Shown piece by piece: positions 44,187-53,303 of a DNA stretch of 64,000 bases (the first letter of the stretch is position 1; the number at the start of each line of letters is the position of its first letter). The DNA lies in assembly GCF_901482605.1 (NCBI RefSeq), contig NZ_LR590481.1:1488001-1552000 (forward strand), written 5' to 3'. The notes below the pieces were generated by a model. That model was not told the DNA's origin and ran no database searches. It worked only from the letters and a program-made list of their open reading frames with translations. The position numbers and the translations under genes were made by a program. This DNA comes from Hathewaya histolytica. GTDB lineage: Bacteria; Bacillota; Clostridia; Clostridiales; Clostridiaceae.

Positions 44187-45507
44187 TCTTGTCATTCCTC
44201 TCTCTAAAAATAAACTTAATTCCAGTACCCTTAAAATCAAATCCTAATCTTAATTGATTTTCTAAATACCTTCTATAAGAGAAATGTACAAGTTCTGGAT
44301 CATTAACAAAGAAAATAAATGTTGGTGGTTTTATTCCAACTTGAGTTACATAGTATATCTTTAATCTTCTTCCCCACATAACTGGAGCTTCTTGCATCAT
44401 AACAGCTCTACTAATAACATCATTTAATAGACCTGTTGGTACTCTATAACAATAATTATCATAACACTTTTTGACAGTTTTCAAGACCTTATGTACCCTC
44501 TGACCTGTCTTAGCGGATATAAACATATATTCAGCATAAGGCATGAAATTAAGTCCTTGTTGTAATTGCTTAGTATAAATATCAAGAGTCTTATGATCTT
44601 TATCCATTATGTCCCATTTATTTACTACAATTAAAATGGCTTTATTTTGATCATGAGCAAATCCAATTATCTTCTCATCTTGCTCTGTTAACCCTTCTTC
44701 AGCATCTATTACAAGAATACATACATCCGCTCTTTCTATGGATGCTAAACTTCTGATTACACTGTATCTTTCTATTTCTTCTTTAACCTTACTTTTTCTT
44801 CTTATGCCAGCTGTATCTATTAATATGAATTTGCCATCTTCAGTTTCAATATAACTATCTATTGAGTCACGAGTAGTTCCAGGTATATTACTAACAATAT
44901 TTCTAGTTTCTCCTAAAATTTTATTTATAAGAGATGATTTACCAACATTAGGTTTCCCTACTACAGCAATTTTAACTATGTCTTCTTCAGCATCTTCTTC
45001 ATTTTCTAGATCACTAAAATTCTTTACAACTTCATCTAACATATCTCCAAGACCTAGCGCTTGATTGGCTGAAATGCTAATTGGATTGCCCAAACCTAAA
45101 TTATAGAACTCGTATATATTATCTTCATCACTCAATTTATCAATTTTATTAACTATTAATAGGATGGGCTTTCCACTTTTTCTAAGCATCTGAGCGACTT
45201 CATTATCTGAATCCGTCATACCCTGTCTTCCATCTACTACAAACATAATAATATCTGCTGTCTCTATAGCAACTTCTGCCTGTCTTCTCATTTGTGAAAA
45301 TATAATATCTTCTGATTCTGGTTCTATACCTCCAGTATCTATTATAGTAAATTTATGGTTTAACCATTCTGACTCAGCGTATATTCTATCCCTTGTAACA
45401 CCTGGTGTATCTTGAACTATAGCAATTCTTTCACCTGCTAACTTATTGAATAGTGTAGATTTCCCTACATTAGGTCTTCCTACAATTGCAACTATAGGTT
45501 TTGCCAT
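44179..45507 (-). CDS. der: Ribosome biogenesis GTPase Der (EngA)
   Basis: Der has two tandem GTPase domains and matures the 50S subunit. In 442 residues the first P-loop [14 protein letters not shown] (about 9-22) and DTGG are followed by the second P-loop [14 protein letters not shown] and [10 protein letters not shown], with NKID and NKWDIMD as G4 motifs. A C-terminal KH-like domain ends in [12 protein letters not shown]. It follows the DUF512 gene by two bases and overlaps gpsA. Confidence 0.97.
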   Translation of the reverse strand: MAKPIVAIVGRPNVGKSTLFNKLAGERIAIVQDTPGVTRDRIYAESEWLNHKFTIIDTGGIEPESEDIIFSQMRRQAEVAIETADIIMFVVDGRQGMTDSDNEVAQMLRKSGKPILLIVNKIDKLSDEDNIYEFYNLGLGNPISISANQALGLGDMLDEVVKNFSDLENEEDAEEDIVKIAVVGKPNVGKSSLINKILGETRNIVSNIPGTTRDSIDSYIETEDGKFILIDTAGIRRKSKVKEEIERYSVIRSLASIERADVCILVIDAEEGLTEQDEKIIGFAHDQNKAILIVVNKWDIMDKDHKTLDIYTKQLQQGLNFMPYAEYMFISAKTGQRVHKVLKTVKKCYDNYCYRVPTGLLNDVISRAVMMQEAPVMWGRRLKIYYVTQVGIKPPTFIFFVNDPELVHFSYRRYLENQLRLGFDFKGTGIKFIFRERNDKNA

Positions 45508-45509
45508 AT

Positions 45510-46844
45510 TTATTCCTCCCTACTAAATTCATTTATTATATTAATTAAGTCTTCTCCTGTATAATCACATAGGATAATCTCCCTTTGCAACTCTTTCTCT
45601 AGATCATTTATAGTGTAATCATCTAAAAGAATTTTTTTGTCATCCTCAGCAAGTTCATACCCTTTTCTTATAATATTATCTGGTAATATTATGTAATCTC
45701 CTAATTCTTTTCCTTTTAATTGATTTATTATATCAACTCCAGTAAGTAAGCCTGACACTGTAATAGTTTCTCCAAAGAAATTATTTAAAATTCTCTCTAC
45801 ATTAATAGATATATTAGGATTTTTTTTCATTATTACATTTGCTACATTCTTTATATCTCTATAAGCTGATGTACCTGTTGCCATGGTAAAAGACACCTTT
45901 TTATTATTTTCTAAATACTCTAAAGATCCTTCTATATTATTTCTTAGAGCTCTTATCATCCCTACACCATCTTCTATTTGCCCAAAATCCCCATAAAATT
46001 TTGTTTCAGGTATCTCTTCTTCAGCTAATACATAAAATTCATCAGAGAGCCTTATAAAAGGATTACCTATATTCTTTATGTACTTTTCTTGAAGGAATTT
46101 TAATTCCTCTATCTCTTTTTTTGCAGTTTCTTTTGAGTATATCTCTATTTCATGCAGGCCTTCTCTGAATTTAGTTATGCCTACAGGAACTGCTGCTACA
46201 TTTCTAATCTGAGGATATAATTTATATAGGTCTTCTATAGTATTCTTTAATTCATCACCATTATTTATACCAGGACAAAGTACTATTTGGCAATTCATTA
46301 TTATACCCGCTTCTGCAAAACGTTCCATGTATTTATATACTTTACCTGCAAATCTATTTTTAAGCATTTTTACTCTTAATTCTGGATTAGTGGTATGTAC
46401 TGATATATTAATAGGGCTAATTTTATAATCTATAATTCTTTGAATTTCTTCCTCTTTCATATTTGTTAGAGTAACAAAATTTCCTTGAAGAAAAGCAAGT
46501 CTGGAATCATCATCTTTAAAATACAATGTATTCCTCATACCCTTAGGCATTTGATCTATAAAACAAAATATACATTTATTCGTACAACTTCGAGCACTAT
46601 CTATTATGCTTTGTTTAAATTCTAAACCTAATTCTTCATCATAATCCTTCTCAATTTCAACTTCCCATATTTCTCCGGAAGACTTTTCTATGTTAAGGGT
46701 TAAGTATTCTTCTGTTATTAAAAATTTATAATCAATTATATCATTTACTTTTTTATTATTTATTGAAATCAAAAAATCTCCAACCTCTATGCCAGCTTCT
46801 TCGGCTATACTATAAGGTTTTATATAGCTTATATAATTTTTCAT
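45510..46844 (-). CDS. PDZ/radical SAM/DUF512 protein
   Basis: A 444-residue protein of three parts. The PDZ-like N-terminus ([19 protein letters not shown]) is followed by a radical SAM motif-like cysteine set, [18 protein letters not shown] near 87-104, and a C-terminal DUF512 domain ending in [15 protein letters not shown]. In Clostridium and relatives it is encoded just before der. The cysteine spacing CxxxCxxC is right for a 4Fe-4S cluster, but the substrate is unknown. It is translationally close to der (two-base gap). Confidence 0.88.
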   Translation of the reverse strand: MKNYISYIKPYSIAEEAGIEVGDFLISINNKKVNDIIDYKFLITEEYLTLNIEKSSGEIWEVEIEKDYDEELGLEFKQSIIDSARSCTNKCIFCFIDQMPKGMRNTLYFKDDDSRLAFLQGNFVTLTNMKEEEIQRIIDYKISPINISVHTTNPELRVKMLKNRFAGKVYKYMERFAEAGIIMNCQIVLCPGINNGDELKNTIEDLYKLYPQIRNVAAVPVGITKFREGLHEIEIYSKETAKKEIEELKFLQEKYIKNIGNPFIRLSDEFYVLAEEEIPETKFYGDFGQIEDGVGMIRALRNNIEGSLEYLENNKKVSFTMATGTSAYRDIKNVANVIMKKNPNISINVERILNNFFGETITVSGLLTGVDIINQLKGKELGDYIILPDNIIRKGYELAEDDKKILLDDYTINDLEKELQREIILCDYTGEDLINIINEFSREE

Positions 46845-46923
46845 AGATCCTCCTTAGTTATAATTATACATCAAATTATAATACATCAATTTCTAGTTTA
46901 AGTCAATCTACTCGCATAAATAA

Positions 46924-46986
46924 GAGATTTAGCATCAAAATTTCAGTTAAAATTTTATTTTTACTGAAATTTAGGTACTAAATCTC
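46924..46986. repeat. Long imperfect palindrome A, related to palindrome C
   Basis: The arms 46924-46952 and 46958-46986 can form about 26 base pairs with only three mismatches. The core of the right arm reads TTTTTACTGAAATTTAGGTA. It lies about 150 bases past the oxidoreductase stop in a 292-base gene-free gap (46845-47136). The rest of the gap is AT-rich with nothing recognisable. A 19-base part of each arm matches palindrome C (51735-51782) at 17 of 19 positions. It may act as a terminator, but the T tract is poor. Confidence 0.7.
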
Positions 46987-47136
46987 CGATAAGATATTAT
47001 ATTATTTTACAAAATTCATATAATATCAAATTATATAAACATTGCTGTACTATCTACCTATTTATACTTAAGTATATTAATTAAAAAATTTTATGAATGC
47101 TTAAATAAAATTTAAAATAGAATTTAGTAAACTTCC

Positions 47137-48363
47137 TTATTTTTCGTAACTAAATTCTCCATCTTCTTTTATATTAAAAAAGTCTGCAAAACTTATATCA
47201 AATATATCCTTATTTATTTTTGATATATTTATTTTATTTTTTATAAGCTCTGTTAATACTCCAGCATAGGCTATATCCCCTTGAAGTATAGCTCCATATA
47301 TAATTCCATCTTTATGTATTATTTTTTTATATATTTCACCTTTATGTATTATATCTACTTTATAACTTTCATCTTCAGGTTCTATTATTCCTAAAGATAT
47401 AGTGTATACCCCTAAAAAGTTCATGGAATTTCTTGCTCCAAAGTTATCATTCAATAGCTTTTTTTCTCCTACCATATTATAAGCAGCTATTCTTCCTTGT
47501 TTCATAGCTATTGGCCATATAGGTGCTCTAAATGTTACATCTCCTGCAGCATATATATCTTTAACTGAAGTTTCACAATTATCATTTATCACTATTCCTT
47601 TTTCTATCTTTATTCTCTCATCTTTTATGAAATCTACATTTGCTTTAACCCCTGCTGTTACCACTACAATATCACAGTCTATTTCTTCACCATTGCTTAA
47701 TTTTATTCCAGATATATTTCCATTATCATCTATTAAAGCGTCCTTAACTGCTACATTAGTCTTTATAACAACATTATGTTTAACAAACAAATCTTCGTAT
47801 GTCTTTGAAGCTCTTTGATCTAATTGTAAGGGGAGTATCCTACTTCCCATCTCTATAACAGTTACTTCTACATTGTTTCCTAATAACCCCATAGTAGCAT
47901 CTATCCCTACAAGTCCTGCACCTATTACTACTGCTTTTTTAATTTTTTTAGCCTCTTCTTTTATGACTATTGCATCATCTAAATCTCTTAAAGTATATAC
48001 CCTTTTAGCTTCTCTTAAATGCTTAATTGGTGGTATAGAAGCATAAGAACCTGATGCTATGAGTAATTTATCATAATGCTCTGAAATATTTTCTTGCATT
48101 TTCACTGTCTTCTTATCTATATCAACAATCTCCACTTTTTTATTTTTTCTCCATTTTACATTATACTTAGTAAAAAAATCTTTTTCTATAAAAGATAATT
48201 CTTCTATTTTTCTATTGCCATCTATAAAATGATGTAATAGACATCTTGAATATACTTTATCATCTTTAGAAATCATAACGATTTCCGCATCTTTATCTAA
48301 ATTTCTCAAAGTTTTAACTGCTGAAATTCCTGCTGCACTAACCCCTAGTATTACATATTTCAT
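47137..48363 (-). CDS. FAD/NAD(P)-dependent oxidoreductase of the CODH cluster
   Basis: A 408-residue pyridine-nucleotide-disulfide-type flavoprotein without the active disulfide. It has an FAD-binding start YVILGVSAAGISAVKTLR, a cysteine in SRCLLHHFIDG near residue 43, the ASGS and NAD-binding VVIGAGLVGIDATMGLLG near 150-167, and the second FAD motif NDIYAAGDV. It resembles the NADH oxidase/rubredoxin reductase group. Its place after CooF and CooS suggests it passes electrons from CO oxidation to NAD(P), as proposed for similar CODH-ferredoxin-oxidoreductase clusters. The 197-base gap before it (48364-48560) shows no clear promoter. Confidence 0.88.
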   Translation of the reverse strand: MKYVILGVSAAGISAVKTLRNLDKDAEIVMISKDDKVYSRCLLHHFIDGNRKIEELSFIEKDFFTKYNVKWRKNKKVEIVDIDKKTVKMQENISEHYDKLLIASGSYASIPPIKHLREAKRVYTLRDLDDAIVIKEEAKKIKKAVVIGAGLVGIDATMGLLGNNVEVTVIEMGSRILPLQLDQRASKTYEDLFVKHNVVIKTNVAVKDALIDDNGNISGIKLSNGEEIDCDIVVVTAGVKANVDFIKDERIKIEKGIVINDNCETSVKDIYAAGDVTFRAPIWPIAMKQGRIAAYNMVGEKKLLNDNFGARNSMNFLGVYTISLGIIEPEDESYKVDIIHKGEIYKKIIHKDGIIYGAILQGDIAYAGVLTELIKNKINISKINKDIFDISFADFFNIKEDGEFSYEK

Positions 48364-48560
48364 ACTTTTAACCTCCCGAGCCTTAATATTTTTATAATAT
48401 TATAAAACTAAGCTTTTATTTAAGAGAATTTTATACTTATATCTGCTAATTTATTTGCATTCTACTTTATAATCTCTCTTCTAAACTATAGAATGATAAT
48501 TATATTTTTATTAAGAACTTCAACTAATACATTGTATCTACTTAAATTTTTAGCGTATAT

Positions 48561-49004
48561 TTAAATTTTCCATACATAAATAGCTCCTGTAGGGCAGTTT
48601 TCTACACATCTAGGTATTTCTCTTCCATTACATAAATCGCATTTTATTATAACTTTACTGTTTTTTTCATCTGCCTTTAATACTCCATAAGGACAGTTCA
48701 TTACACACATAAAACAGGTTGCACATTTATCCTTATTATAAGATACTACACCAGTTTTTTCATCTTTATCCATAGCTCCAGTTGTACAAGTATTTACACA
48801 CTCTGGATTACCACAATGTCTACAAAATATAGGGGTTTTATTTCCCAGCATATCTAACTCTATATGATTTCGGCTTTCATTAACCTTATCTTCTAGATCT
48901 AAATCATATATGGATTTCCCTTTTTCATTATGTTCTGCCATACAGGCGAGAACACAGTTTAAACATCCTTCACATAAATCCTTTTTTATCATAATTCTTT
49001 TCAT
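48561..49004 (-). CDS. cooF: CooF-like 4Fe-4S polyferredoxin
   Basis: A 147-residue electron carrier with cysteine sets for about four 4Fe-4S clusters: CEGCLNCVLAC near the N-terminus, CRHCGNPECVNTC, CATCFMCVMNCPYG, and CDLCNG...CVENCPTGAI. This is the HycB/CooF layout, in which the protein links CO dehydrogenase to a partner enzyme. It follows cooS, with the hairpin at 49060-49132 in between, and precedes the FAD oxidoreductase, so it is the likely electron shuttle between them. Confidence 0.9.
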   Translation of the reverse strand: MKRIMIKKDLCEGCLNCVLACMAEHNEKGKSIYDLDLEDKVNESRNHIELDMLGNKTPIFCRHCGNPECVNTCTTGAMDKDEKTGVVSYNKDKCATCFMCVMNCPYGVLKADEKNSKVIIKCDLCNGREIPRCVENCPTGAIYVWKI

Positions 49005-49059
49005 AAAGAATTCTCCTCTTAACAGATTATTTAAAAGCTACTTTAAATTTAATCTCATG

Positions 49060-49132
49060 ACTAATATTTTTACATTGATCTGATATAATATTTAATTTAA
49101 ATTCAGATCAATGTAAAAATGTAAATATTAGT
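49060..49132 (-). repeat. Long hairpin between cooS and cooF-like gene (palindrome B)
   Basis: TTTTTACATTGATCTGA (49067-49083) pairs perfectly with its complement at 49103-49119, and ACTAATATT at the base pairs with AATATTAGT at 49124-49132 after a short bulge. It starts five bases past the cooS stop. It is not similar to palindromes A and C. It probably acts as a terminator or stabilising hairpin that sets cooS above cooF expression. Confidence 0.7.
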
Positions 49133-49136
49133 ATTG

Positions 49137-51017
49137 TTATTTAAGTCCTAATTTCTCTCTTCTATCTAAAACTATTGCTTCTAGTTTATCCGCAGCTTTT
49201 TTCACATCATCCTCAATTATTAGTTGTCCTCCGGTTAAGCTCTTAAGATCTTCTGTTAACACTTTAGATACCACCTTACTACCTCCTATAAATGGTGATA
49301 TAGCAAGGTGCAATGGTAATCCTAATGCTAAACCAAAGGCTCCATCTGCTAATGCCTGTTCTTCTAGCCATTGTGGTGCTGAAAGCACTAATGGAAGTTG
49401 TGGTAAATCTACACCTAATTCTTTAGCTAATTCTGTAGCTACAATCTCAAGTCTTCCTATAGCAAGGCATGGTCCAAAGTTAAGTACTGGTGGAATTTTT
49501 AAACTTTCACATACTTTTCTTAAATTATCTCCTGCAAAAGAAGCTGCTGATGATGACATCAACCCTACATTTTCAAGTCCTCCACTAGAACATCCTGCTG
49601 AAAGAACTATTATATCTCTTTTTATAAGTTCTTTTGTTAGCTCTACTGTAAATACATCATGTCCCATAGCTGTTAAGTTAGAACATCCAACTACTCCAGC
49701 TACTCCTTTTATTTTCCCTTTTGCTATTAAATCTAATAATGGTTTCCAAGTTCCACCTAAAAATTCTTTAAGAGACACTTCGCTTACTCCGGTTACAACA
49801 TCATTAAATCCATGATCTCTAGGTATGTTTACTGTGACATATCTCCTTCTCTCTTTGTATGCATCTAATGCTTCCTTTATAATATATTCACTTATTTTTT
49901 TTCTCTCTTCATAGGAATACTCTATGTATTCTGCATTAGATTTTTTAGCTACATCATCTAAACAAATCATTTTTACTTTTAAATTTTCTGTAATAGGCTC
50001 TATACCCGGTAATGTACAGTTAAATTCTGATACTATAGTATCTATTGCTCCTGTAGCAATTATAGCTTCACTGGTAAAATTATTTCCACCATGCCCTGAA
50101 AATACTTCTTTATAATATTCTCCCCTTAATTGTAAGTCTTGTCCTACACAGGTGCAGCCAACCAATCTAAAACCTTTAGCTCCAAGTTTCTTAGCCATCT
50201 CTACTACATCTTCTTCTATTAATCTATCTTGAAGATGCGCTATAGTTGAATGCTGGTGTCCTGTTATCATAATATTTATATAATTTTCATCTATAACCCT
50301 AAATCCAACCTTAGCATTTCTTATAACTGGTTCCCCCAGCATTACATCATTTAATAAATTTGTTAATGTTAATCCATAAACACCTGTGGATATACCTAGA
50401 TTTAGACAATGTAATAACATTTCTACAGGATCACTATTTAGATTTGTAGAAGTCTTTACTATAGCATCAAAAACTTCTGATTTAGCTCCACCAGGTAATA
50501 TATTAAGATTCTTCCAATTTTCATACCTTGGTTTATAAGCCATTTTTTCTACTACTTCCATTTTTTCATACCTTGGTTTATATAAATCTTTTAAAATCTT
50601 ATCTGCTATTTTAACTGCTTTTTTGTATATATCATCTTCCTCTATTTCAAAGAGTTCTGCTAACCTATTTAAGGCCTTTTCACCTTTTATTTTTCCCTTA
50701 TTTTCACCTGTGGCTTTTAAGTTTCTTGCAGTGTTTTCTACTATATGAAGGTAGCATCCTGCTCCTGCTGCTACTGCTCTCAAAAAATTTCTTGCAACTA
50801 TAGTATCTGCATTAGCACCGCATACTCCTCTTGGTGATTTTGGAGTTATTCTGCAAGGACCATTTGAACAAAGTCTACAGCAAACTCCTAGTTGCCCAAA
50901 ACCACACTTTATTTTTTGATTCTCTACCCTATGATGAGAAGTTTCCATATCCATATTAGATATAAATCCTTGAAGAACTTTATCTGCTGATTTACAAGTT
51001 TTACAATTTGTACACAT
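49137..51017 (-). CDS. cooS: Anaerobic carbon-monoxide dehydrogenase catalytic subunit CooS
   Basis: CooS oxidises CO to CO2 at a Ni-4Fe-4S C-cluster and sends electrons through B- and D-clusters. The N-terminus has CTNCKTCKSA (D-cluster) and CGFGQLGVCCRLCSNGPCRI (B-cluster). GHQHSTIAHLQDR gives the conserved histidines, and later cysteines (GCTCVGQD, EFNCTLPG, GCSNLTA, AGCSSGG, GPCLAIGR) fit the C-cluster. The frame also opens at 51029, but AGGAGG touches that ATG, so the ATG at 51017 is preferred. No acsB, cooC or cooT is nearby, so this is a monofunctional enzyme. Confidence 0.94.
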   Translation of the reverse strand: MCTNCKTCKSADKVLQGFISNMDMETSHHRVENQKIKCGFGQLGVCCRLCSNGPCRITPKSPRGVCGANADTIVARNFLRAVAAGAGCYLHIVENTARNLKATGENKGKIKGEKALNRLAELFEIEEDDIYKKAVKIADKILKDLYKPRYEKMEVVEKMAYKPRYENWKNLNILPGGAKSEVFDAIVKTSTNLNSDPVEMLLHCLNLGISTGVYGLTLTNLLNDVMLGEPVIRNAKVGFRVIDENYINIMITGHQHSTIAHLQDRLIEEDVVEMAKKLGAKGFRLVGCTCVGQDLQLRGEYYKEVFSGHGGNNFTSEAIIATGAIDTIVSEFNCTLPGIEPITENLKVKMICLDDVAKKSNAEYIEYSYEERKKISEYIIKEALDAYKERRRYVTVNIPRDHGFNDVVTGVSEVSLKEFLGGTWKPLLDLIAKGKIKGVAGVVGCSNLTAMGHDVFTVELTKELIKRDIIVLSAGCSSGGLENVGLMSSSAASFAGDNLRKVCESLKIPPVLNFGPCLAIGRLEIVATELAKELGVDLPQLPLVLSAPQWLEEQALADGAFGLALGLPLHLAISPFIGGSKVVSKVLTEDLKSLTGGQLIIEDDVKKAADKLEAIVLDRREKLGLK

Positions 51018-51041
51018 TGAAATACCCATCCTCCTATAATG

Positions 51042-51058
51042 TTAACCTATTTGGTATA
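51042..51058. promoter_or_regulatory. Candidate Rrf2 operator 1 in the cooS leader
   Basis: The plus-strand dyad TTAACC-TATTT-GGTATA lies about 25 bases before the cooS start. It matches operator 2 (TATACC-N5-GGTATA) with two changes. Its position inside the transcript would suit a roadblock or a second regulator site. Confidence 0.5.
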
Positions 51059-51151
51059 GTTTTGTTTATTTATAAAAGGAATTTGTTTAATTCCTTTATT
51101 TATATATTCATTTATGTTTTTAACTTTTATCAATAAATTTTTTATTTTAAT

Positions 51152-51170
51152 AATATACCTTTTCGGTATA
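51152..51170. promoter_or_regulatory. Candidate Rrf2 operator 2 overlapping the cooS -10
   Basis: A perfect dyad TATACC-TTTTC-GGTATA (51154-51170) overlaps a minus-strand TATATT (51152-51157) that could be the cooS -10. No good -35 is visible at the matching distance, which fits a promoter that depends on a regulator. A hairpin AAAGGAATT/AATTCCTTT (51078-51100) lies between operators 1 and 2. Confidence 0.55.
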
Positions 51171-51226
51171 CTTTTGCATTAATAAACCTTACATATGCTA
51201 TTTTCATTTATTCTTTATAGAACTAT

Positions 51227-51640
51227 TTACTTCTTTTGATCTAAAATTTTTTGAAAATTTATGGATTCTAATTCACTAGCAAGGTTTCTTTGTACTTTAC
51301 ATAAAGTTCTGTGAATTTCACATTTCCCATTTTTGCCTGCATTACAATACTCAGGATCATATATACATCTATTTATACAAATTGGCCCGTCTATTGATTC
51401 TATTACATCTTTTAAATTTATATTCTTAGGCTGTTTATTTAATGCATATCCACCCTTAACACCTCTAAAAGATATTATTATTCCTGACTTTGTAAGTTTT
51501 CTTAAAAGTTTTAGTAAAAATCTTAGAGGTAATCCTTCTTCCTCAGATATAATTCTCGCTTCTACTTTTTCTCCATAACCCAATTTTGATAAATAGAGTA
51601 TAACTCTTAACGCATAGTCTGCTTCTTGAGTGATTTTCAT
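51227..51640 (-). CDS. Rrf2-family transcriptional regulator, probable Fe-S redox sensor
   Basis: A 137-residue winged helix-turn-helix regulator (MKITQEADYALRVILYLSK at the start, then GLPLRFLLKLLRKLTKSGIIISFRGVKGGY) of the Rrf2/IscR family. Cysteines at CINRCIYDPEYCNAG and GKCEIHRTLC lie where IscR and NsrR bind their cluster, so redox, NO, CO or iron status could be sensed. It is divergent in control only: it lies just upstream of cooS on the same strand. Its own promoter at 51680-51708 is overlapped by a palindrome, suggesting autorepression. Confidence 0.9.
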   Translation of the reverse strand: MKITQEADYALRVILYLSKLGYGEKVEARIISEEEGLPLRFLLKLLRKLTKSGIIISFRGVKGGYALNKQPKNINLKDVIESIDGPICINRCIYDPEYCNAGKNGKCEIHRTLCKVQRNLASELESINFQKILDQKK

Positions 51641-51667
51641 ATTTATTCTCCTAAAAGTATACTTAAT

Positions 51668-51708
51668 GAGTATATTTTAAATATACTCACTTATTATACA
51701 ATTGTCAA
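51668..51708 (-). promoter_or_regulatory. Rrf2-gene promoter with operator palindrome over the -10
   Basis: Minus-strand perfect TTGACA (51703-51708), 17-base spacer, TATATT (51680-51685). A perfect 21-base palindrome with half-site GAGTATATTT (51668-51688) covers the -10, placing a likely operator exactly where a bound repressor blocks RNA polymerase. A similar GTATACTTAA half-site continues toward the start codon. Confidence 0.7.
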
Positions 51709-51734
51709 TATTCTTTACTTAAAATCAGAACTTT

Positions 51735-51782
51735 AATACTTAAATTCCAGTAAAATTGCATTTTTACTGGAATTTAAGTATT
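51735..51782. repeat. Perfect 21-bp-stem palindrome C, related to palindrome A
   Basis: The arm 51735-51755, ending ATTCCAGTAAAA, pairs perfectly over 21 bases with 51762-51782. Its right arm TTTTTACTGGAATTTAAGTA matches palindrome A at 17 of 19 positions over the aligned core. It lies 55 bases past the phoU stop and just before the Rrf2 promoter. There is no clean T tract, so it is not a standard terminator. Confidence 0.75.
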
Positions 51783-51837
51783 TTATACTCACTTTAAAAT
51801 ATGATAATATAGCATAATTTTATTATCTTTTAAATTT

Positions 51838-52494
51838 CTATTCATTTAAATCTACTTGTTTTCCAGTAACCATGTAAATAGTCCACTCACAAATATTAGT
51901 CGCGTGATCTGCTATTCTCTCTAAAAATTTACATACAAATAAAAATTGTGTTGCTTGGTTTGTATACTTAACATCTCTCCCCATAACTTCAACCATTTCT
52001 TTAAAAACACTTTTGTATAGTGCATCTACCTCATCATCTCTTTTACATACCTCATAGGCTCCATGTACATCACTTTGTACATAGGCATCCAAGGAATCTT
52101 TTACCATATTATTAACTATATAAGCTATTTTAGGAATAAAGATAAGCTCTTTTATATAACTTTCTCCAATTAGTTTTTTAGTTATTTTACTAATATCTAC
52201 AGCGTGATCTGCTATTCTTTCTAGGTCAGTTACTATTTTAGTAGTTGTAAATATATCCCTTAGATCTACAGCTAGAGGTTGTTGAGTAGCTATAAGTTTA
52301 ATTGCCATATCTTCTATTTCTTTTTCTGCAGTGTCAACTAGATCATCATTTTTAATCACTTTATCTGCAAGTTCAATATCCGTATCAATAAGAGATTTAA
52401 CTGAATTATATATTTGTTTTTCAACTATACTTCCCATTCTAAGAATGTGATTATGCAATTCCTGAAGACTTGTATCGAAAGAAGTTCTAACCAT
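51838..52494 (-). CDS. phoU: Phosphate signalling protein PhoU
   Basis: PhoU links the Pst transporter to the PhoR kinase and keeps the Pho regulon off when phosphate is plentiful. The 218-residue helical protein has two repeats of the type DLVDTAEKEIEDMAIKLIATQQPLAVDLR and DDEVDALYK, with ERIADHAVDI near 90 and ERIADHATNICEW near 190. It ends the pstSCAB-phoU operon, 33 bases after pstB. Confidence 0.96.
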   Translation of the reverse strand: MVRTSFDTSLQELHNHILRMGSIVEKQIYNSVKSLIDTDIELADKVIKNDDLVDTAEKEIEDMAIKLIATQQPLAVDLRDIFTTTKIVTDLERIADHAVDISKITKKLIGESYIKELIFIPKIAYIVNNMVKDSLDAYVQSDVHGAYEVCKRDDEVDALYKSVFKEMVEVMGRDVKYTNQATQFLFVCKFLERIADHATNICEWTIYMVTGKQVDLNE

Positions 52495-52527
52495 ACTATA
52501 TACCTCCTTTTTGTAATTTTAAAAATA

Positions 52528-53280
52528 TTATCCAAAACGCCCTGTTATATAATCCTCTGTCCTTTTGTCACTTGGATTATAAAATATATTCTCCGTAACT
52601 CCACACTCTATAATCTCTCCATTCAAGAAAAACGCGGTCTTATCTGATATCCTACCTGCCTGTTGCATATTATGTGTCACAATTATAACTGTATAATTTT
52701 TTTTAATTTCATCCATTAATTCCTCTATTTTAGATGTAGATATTGGATCTAAGGCTGAAGTAGGCTCATCCATTAAAATAATTTCTGGCTCTACAGCTAG
52801 GGTCCTTGCAATACATAACCTTTGCTGTTGTCCCCCTGATAATCCTAAAGCATTTTTATGAAGCCTATCTTTCACTTCATCCCATATGGCTGCTCCGATT
52901 AAGCTTTTTTCTACTATTTCATCTAACTTATTTTTATCTTTAATTCCATGAATTCTAGGACCATATGTTATATTATCGTATATGGACATTGGAAAAGGAT
53001 TAGGTTTTTGAAATACCATCCCTATTCGCTTTCTAAGTTTTATTACATCATAATCTTGTGAGTATATATTTCTGTTTTCAAAAGTTATTTCTCCTGTAAT
53101 CTTAACTGATTCAATTAAGTCATTCATTCTATTTATCGTTCTTAAAAATGTTGATTTACCACAACCTGAAGGTCCTATTAGAGCTGTAACCTCATTTTTT
53201 TCAATTTTTATATTTATATCCTTTAGAGCATGATTATTTCCATAATAAAAATTTAATTTCTTTGCCTCTATTATATTCAT
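52528..53280 (-). CDS. pstB: Phosphate ABC transporter ATP-binding protein PstB
   Basis: PstB powers phosphate import. The 250-residue ATPase has Walker [13 protein letters not shown] near 35-46, signature [13 protein letters not shown] near 146-158, Walker [14 protein letters not shown], and ends in [15 protein letters not shown], a PstB-specific tail. It follows pstA by 23 bases and precedes phoU. Confidence 0.97.
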   Translation of the reverse strand: MNIIEAKKLNFYYGNNHALKDINIKIEKNEVTALIGPSGCGKSTFLRTINRMNDLIESVKITGEITFENRNIYSQDYDVIKLRKRIGMVFQKPNPFPMSIYDNITYGPRIHGIKDKNKLDEIVEKSLIGAAIWDEVKDRLHKNALGLSGGQQQRLCIARTLAVEPEIILMDEPTSALDPISTSKIEELMDEIKKNYTVIIVTHNMQQAGRISDKTAFFLNGEIIECGVTENIFYNPSDKRTEDYITGRFG

Positions 53281-53303
53281 TTATACATTCCCCTTTATAG
53301 ACC

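Noticed and set aside
48364-48560. Possible promoter for the FAD oxidoreductase gene
   Set aside because: TTGAAG with TATAAT occurs but only 13 bases apart. No pair with acceptable spacing was found, so the gene may depend on upstream transcription.
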